Assembly (NCBI GenBank): GCA_036655975.1
Contig: JAVVPD010000014.1
Span: 1-33,322 of the forward strand
Source of the DNA: CASQEL01 sp036655975
GTDB taxonomy: Bacteria; Desulfobacterota; Desulfovibrionia; Desulfovibrionales; Desulfovibrionaceae
Reading direction: 5' to 3'
Length of the DNA stretch: 33,322 nucleotides
Of the stretch, positions 30,857-33,322 are shown piece by piece. The first letter of the stretch is position 1; every line of letters begins with the position of its first letter. A program made the translations under genes and the position numbers. The notes beneath the pieces are model-generated. The model searched no databases, had not been told where the DNA came from, and saw only the letters and a list, made by a program, of their open reading frames with translations.

Positions 30857-31872
30857 GAAATCCAGCCTTCTTGTCGGTAACCTGCCACGGCCTCAGCCAT
30901 GCCCTGCTCCAGTGATATGGTAGGGCTATAGCCCAGTTCGCGCGCGATGCGTTTGCTGTTGCACAGCCAGCCTTCTTGGCAGGCTTCGCGGTATTTATCG
31001 GGATTCCACGAAGGCGCGCGTCGGCCCATTCGCACCGCAACATGCCCCCACAAACCCGCTAAGTGTGCTGCCGCGCCCATAATCCATAGGGGAACGGGGA
31101 TTATTCGGGGGGCGCGGAAGGGGCGGGCGGATCCCGCGTGCAAAGCCGCCGCAATGGCGCGACCTATGGCGGGCATAGTGTGCTGGGCCCCATCATCTAA
31201 ATGATATATCCCGTGCGCGTTTTCGTGCAGGCAGAGCAGCAGGGCCTGCACCATATCGTGCACGTGCACGGCGGATACCGGAAAGTGCCCGCTGCCTGGG
31301 CAAACGACAAAACCTTTGCGGGCTGCCTGAAAATAGGGCAGCAGGCCCCTGTCGCCCGAACCATAAATGATCGGGGGACGCACCGTGACCATGCGTTGGC
31401 CCAGCGCCGCGCCGAGAATCTGTTCGGTCATATATTTGGACCAGCCGTAGGCCGAAACCGGTGCGGGCGGCGTGTCGTCTTCCACCCCCGCTCCCGTGGC
31501 TGCCGGGCCGGTGGCCGCGAGGCTGGAGACAAGGACAACGCGGCGTATGTGGCCCCCGTAGGTGCGGAGGGCCTGAGCCAAACATTGCGCGGCGCGGGCA
31601 TTGCTGTGCAGATAGTCCTGCCAGCCGAGGCCAAAAAGCAGGGCCGCCATGTGGATGAGGGTATCCTGCCCCTGCAAAGCCTGATCCAGACCGTGCCCCG
31701 TGCACAGACAAGCCTGCACGGTGCGTACCCCTTGGGGCAGCTTTGCCGTGCACGAAGAGGCCCGCACTAAGCAGGTGACCTGCGCGCCCGCCTCCACCAG
31801 GGCTCGGGTGAGGTGCCTCCCTACAAAGCCTGTGGCTCCAGTGACGAGAATGCGGTGCCCGACAAGGTTCAA
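30853..31872 (-). CDS. NAD-dependent epimerase/dehydratase (extended SDR)
   Basis: A 339-residue Rossmann protein. The N-terminal cofactor motif is ILVTGATGFVGRHL (TGATGFVG), and the catalytic tyrosine and lysine are in SAYGWSKYMTEQ (YxxxK), with the serine in VLVSSLAATGP. After residue 230 the C-terminal substrate domain is less conserved. Extended SDRs of this type act on nucleotide sugars, hydroxysteroids or lipid intermediates. It overlaps the acyltransferase-like gene upstream by 4 nt and the ABC-F gene downstream by 4 nt. The pairing with a YghO-like GNAT protein recalls the ceramide reductase and bacterial ceramide synthase of Caulobacter; this is a hypothesis only. Confidence 0.85.
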   Translation of the reverse strand: MNLVGHRILVTGATGFVGRHLTRALVEAGAQVTCLVRASSCTAKLPQGVRTVQACLCTGHGLDQALQGQDTLIHMAALLFGLGWQDYLHSNARAAQCLAQALRTYGGHIRRVVLVSSLAATGPAATGAGVEDDTPPAPVSAYGWSKYMTEQILGAALGQRMVTVRPPIIYGSGDRGLLPYFQAARKGFVVCPGSGHFPVSAVHVHDMVQALLLCLHENAHGIYHLDDGAQHTMPAIGRAIAAALHAGSARPFRAPRIIPVPLWIMGAAAHLAGLWGHVAVRMGRRAPSWNPDKYREACQEGWLCNSKRIARELGYSPTISLEQGMAEAVAGYRQEGWIS

Positions 31873-33002
31873 GAGTCCATCTCCCGGCGATAAATACGGT
31901 AGCGTTTGGTGAGCACGCCGCCAAAATCTTCAATGAGGTCGTTAATGGCAACATTGTCTTCCAACGACCATGAGCCTTCCACCCACGAAAATTCGGGCCG
32001 ATTTTGGGCCTGATCAAACATGAAGTCTAGCAGCAGCAGGGGTAAACCCATAAGCCGATATTCTGCTTTGATGCCGAAGAGCACCAGCCGATAACTCTGA
32101 CGCAATTGCTTACGTACCCGCCAGTAATGCCATGGGGTGGTCAGCCCGAGAGAGCCATTGCAGCGCTTGAGCAGGGGATTCATGTCTGGCAGTGCCAGCA
32201 TACCCCCGGCGGGCTGGCCTTTGTGGAAGAAGAGCACAAAAAAGTCTGTATCCAGTACGGACTTGAGGTCTTTGATGTGGTTTTCCGCTTCGGCCAGCGG
32301 CATGGGGGTGAAACCCCAATTGTCAGCCCAACTTTGTTGATAAATATCCAACATGGTGCGGATATCATCGGTTAAGGTGCTTTTGCTGGATACTCGGTAG
32401 GTGAATTCGTTTTTGTTTTTGAAAAAGTCGATCTGATCACGCACTTCTGGGGCCACTTTCATGGCGTTTTTATTAAAACTATAGGCGAAAAGGTCTTGTT
32501 CCTTCCGCATATGCCAGCTCTCTGCCAATTCGGGATAATAAGGCGGATTCCACGGCATCATGATGGCGGGGGGCAGGTCGAAACCGTCAACCAGCATGGC
32601 ACAGGTGTAATTGGTGGAGGGATTCAGCGGGCCGCGCAGAAAGGTGCAACCACGCTCTTGAAGCCAAGCGCGGGTCGCGTCAAACAGAGCATGAGCGGCT
32701 TCGGGATCATTGTAACATTCAAAAAATCCCCATGCGCCGCAGCACTCTTGGGCTGTCGCATTGTGGTTGTGGTCCACAATAGCGGCAATACGACCGATAA
32801 CCTTTCCACCGCGCAACGCCAACAGCAATTCCCTTTCGGCATTTTCCCAATACGGATGCTTGCCGGGGGTCAGCAAGGTACGTTCCTGCTGCTTGAGCGG
32901 TGGTACCCACAGGGGAAAGTCGCGGTAAATAGCCCACGGGAGTTCGATGAAGGAGGTCATCTGGGCGGCAGTGCTTACCGCGATAATGGAAATTCCTGCC
33001 AT
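31869..33002 (-). CDS. YghO-like GNAT-fold N-acyl/acetyltransferase
   Basis: A 377-residue protein. Its N-terminus (SFIELPWAIYRDFPLWVPPL, then ENAERELLLALRGGKVIGRI) and the segment RGPLNPSTNYTCAMLVDGFD followed by MMPWNPPYYPEL match the YghO family as I remember it. The GNAT-like core IGRIAAIVDHNHN lies near 70-82 and a second GNAT-like half follows about residue 200. Some GNAT proteins of this kind N-acylate long-chain bases in bacterial sphingolipid synthesis. GAGG lies 8 nt before the ATG. It is the first gene of the operon that continues through the epimerase, ABC-F and Nudix genes. The acyl substrate is not known. Confidence 0.78.
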   Translation of the reverse strand: MAGISIIAVSTAAQMTSFIELPWAIYRDFPLWVPPLKQQERTLLTPGKHPYWENAERELLLALRGGKVIGRIAAIVDHNHNATAQECCGAWGFFECYNDPEAAHALFDATRAWLQERGCTFLRGPLNPSTNYTCAMLVDGFDLPPAIMMPWNPPYYPELAESWHMRKEQDLFAYSFNKNAMKVAPEVRDQIDFFKNKNEFTYRVSSKSTLTDDIRTMLDIYQQSWADNWGFTPMPLAEAENHIKDLKSVLDTDFFVLFFHKGQPAGGMLALPDMNPLLKRCNGSLGLTTPWHYWRVRKQLRQSYRLVLFGIKAEYRLMGLPLLLLDFMFDQAQNRPEFSWVEGSWSLEDNVAINDLIEDFGGVLTKRYRIYRREMDS

Positions 33003-33040
33003 AGGAGAGCCCTCTGATAAAAGTTGCCTAACATCAAATT

Positions 33041-33307
33041 CTATCTAGACAAGGGCGAGTGGTCAAGGTGCAAAAAGAACGGTGTCAGGGTTACCGCATC
33101 TTCTGCTGTGCGTATTTCAAAAAGATGATGTTTACCTTTTCCTGACAGGCATCGTCCATTTTGTACTAATGCTGCGTAGTGCCAGCCAGAAGATTTTAAA
33201 AACAGCTTCATCATGGGGGAAAGCACCTTTGGTCTTGGTGACTTTACGCAAACTCGTTCCGCATGCAAGCTCCAAAGTATCTCTCGTATTCTGCCCATTG
33301 TTCGCAC
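33041..33307 (-). CDS. Possible small hypothetical protein at the window edge
   Basis: An 88-codon open frame; the part from an internal ATG-ATG pair at 33214 (MMKLFLKSSGWHYAALVQNG onward, 58 residues) looks more protein-like than the rest, but has no ribosome binding site and no family I recognise. The remainder of 33003-33322 holds no gene, hairpin or repeat that I can support. A plus-strand frame over the same stretch is equally unsupported. The real content may become clear with sequence beyond the window. Confidence 0.2.
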   Translation of the reverse strand: MRTMGRIREILWSLHAERVCVKSPRPKVLSPMMKLFLKSSGWHYAALVQNGRCLSGKGKHHLFEIRTAEDAVTLTPFFLHLDHSPLSR

Positions 33308-33322
33308 CTTGTTGACTGCCTC

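Noticed and set aside
33082..33315. Plus-strand 77-codon frame at the right edge
   Set aside because: No ribosome binding site or family resemblance, and it overlaps an equally weak minus-strand frame.
1..33322. CRISPR array, insertion sequence or prophage
   Set aside because: No regularly spaced repeats, no transposase or integrase motifs and no phage structural genes are visible in either strand.

Overview
The window reads as chromosomal DNA of an anaerobic, respiring Gram-negative bacterium, most likely a member of the Desulfovibrionaceae or a close relative. This is an inference from gene content: a Wolinella-type menaquinol:fumarate reductase, a bacteriohemerythrin, a ZraSR/sigma-54 envelope-stress module, a split class I hydro-lyase, TtuA-like and U32 proteins. 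No rRNA or ribosomal protein marker is present to settle it.

Layout. (a) 1-660: the 3' part of tRNA-Ser(GCU), its terminator, an eroded C-terminal fragment of a type III-like DNA methyltransferase, and a 56-nt hairpin; this looks like the scar of an element once inserted at the tRNA. (b) 677-4174: an MHS-family permease and a metallophosphoesterase on the minus strand, divergent from a LacI-type regulator. (c) 4175-13219: the metabolic centre. A structured 485-nt control region (a good sigma-70 promoter and repeated 17-bp operator-like sites) precedes a plus-strand operon: class I hydro-lyase alpha and beta, an MmgE/PrpD protein, a DASS (CitT/TtdT-type) dicarboxylate carrier, then frdC-frdA-frdB. 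A convergent GntR/FCD regulator closes the locus. The genes fit together as import of a hydroxy-dicarboxylate, dehydration to fumarate or an analogue, reduction at the membrane with menaquinol, and export of the reduced acid. (d) 13501-18060: a sigma-54 activator and its histidine kinase (minus), divergent from two ZraP/Spy-like periplasmic proteins, each with its own recognisable sigma-54 promoter and inverted-repeat activator sites.

(e) 18065-23811: housekeeping genes: O-acetylhomoserine sulfhydrylase and an aspartate-type aminotransferase (minus), SfsA nuclease, PHP phosphoesterase and a U32 peptidase-like protein (plus). (f) 23815-27896: a tight minus-strand operon reading asd, class IV aminotransferase, glycosyltransferase, TtuA-like tRNA thiolase. 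(g) 27963-33002: bacteriohemerythrin, then a second tight minus-strand operon reading YghO-like acyl/acetyltransferase, NAD-dependent epimerase, ABC-F ATPase, Nudix hydrolase.

The points most worth a second look are the dicarboxylate-respiration operon, whose hydro-lyase lacks a catalytic Asp normally conserved in the family (CQDTG has become CQSPG), the sigma-54 ZraP regulon with helically phased activator sites, and the epimerase/YghO pair, which resembles the reductase/acyltransferase pair of bacterial ceramide synthesis.
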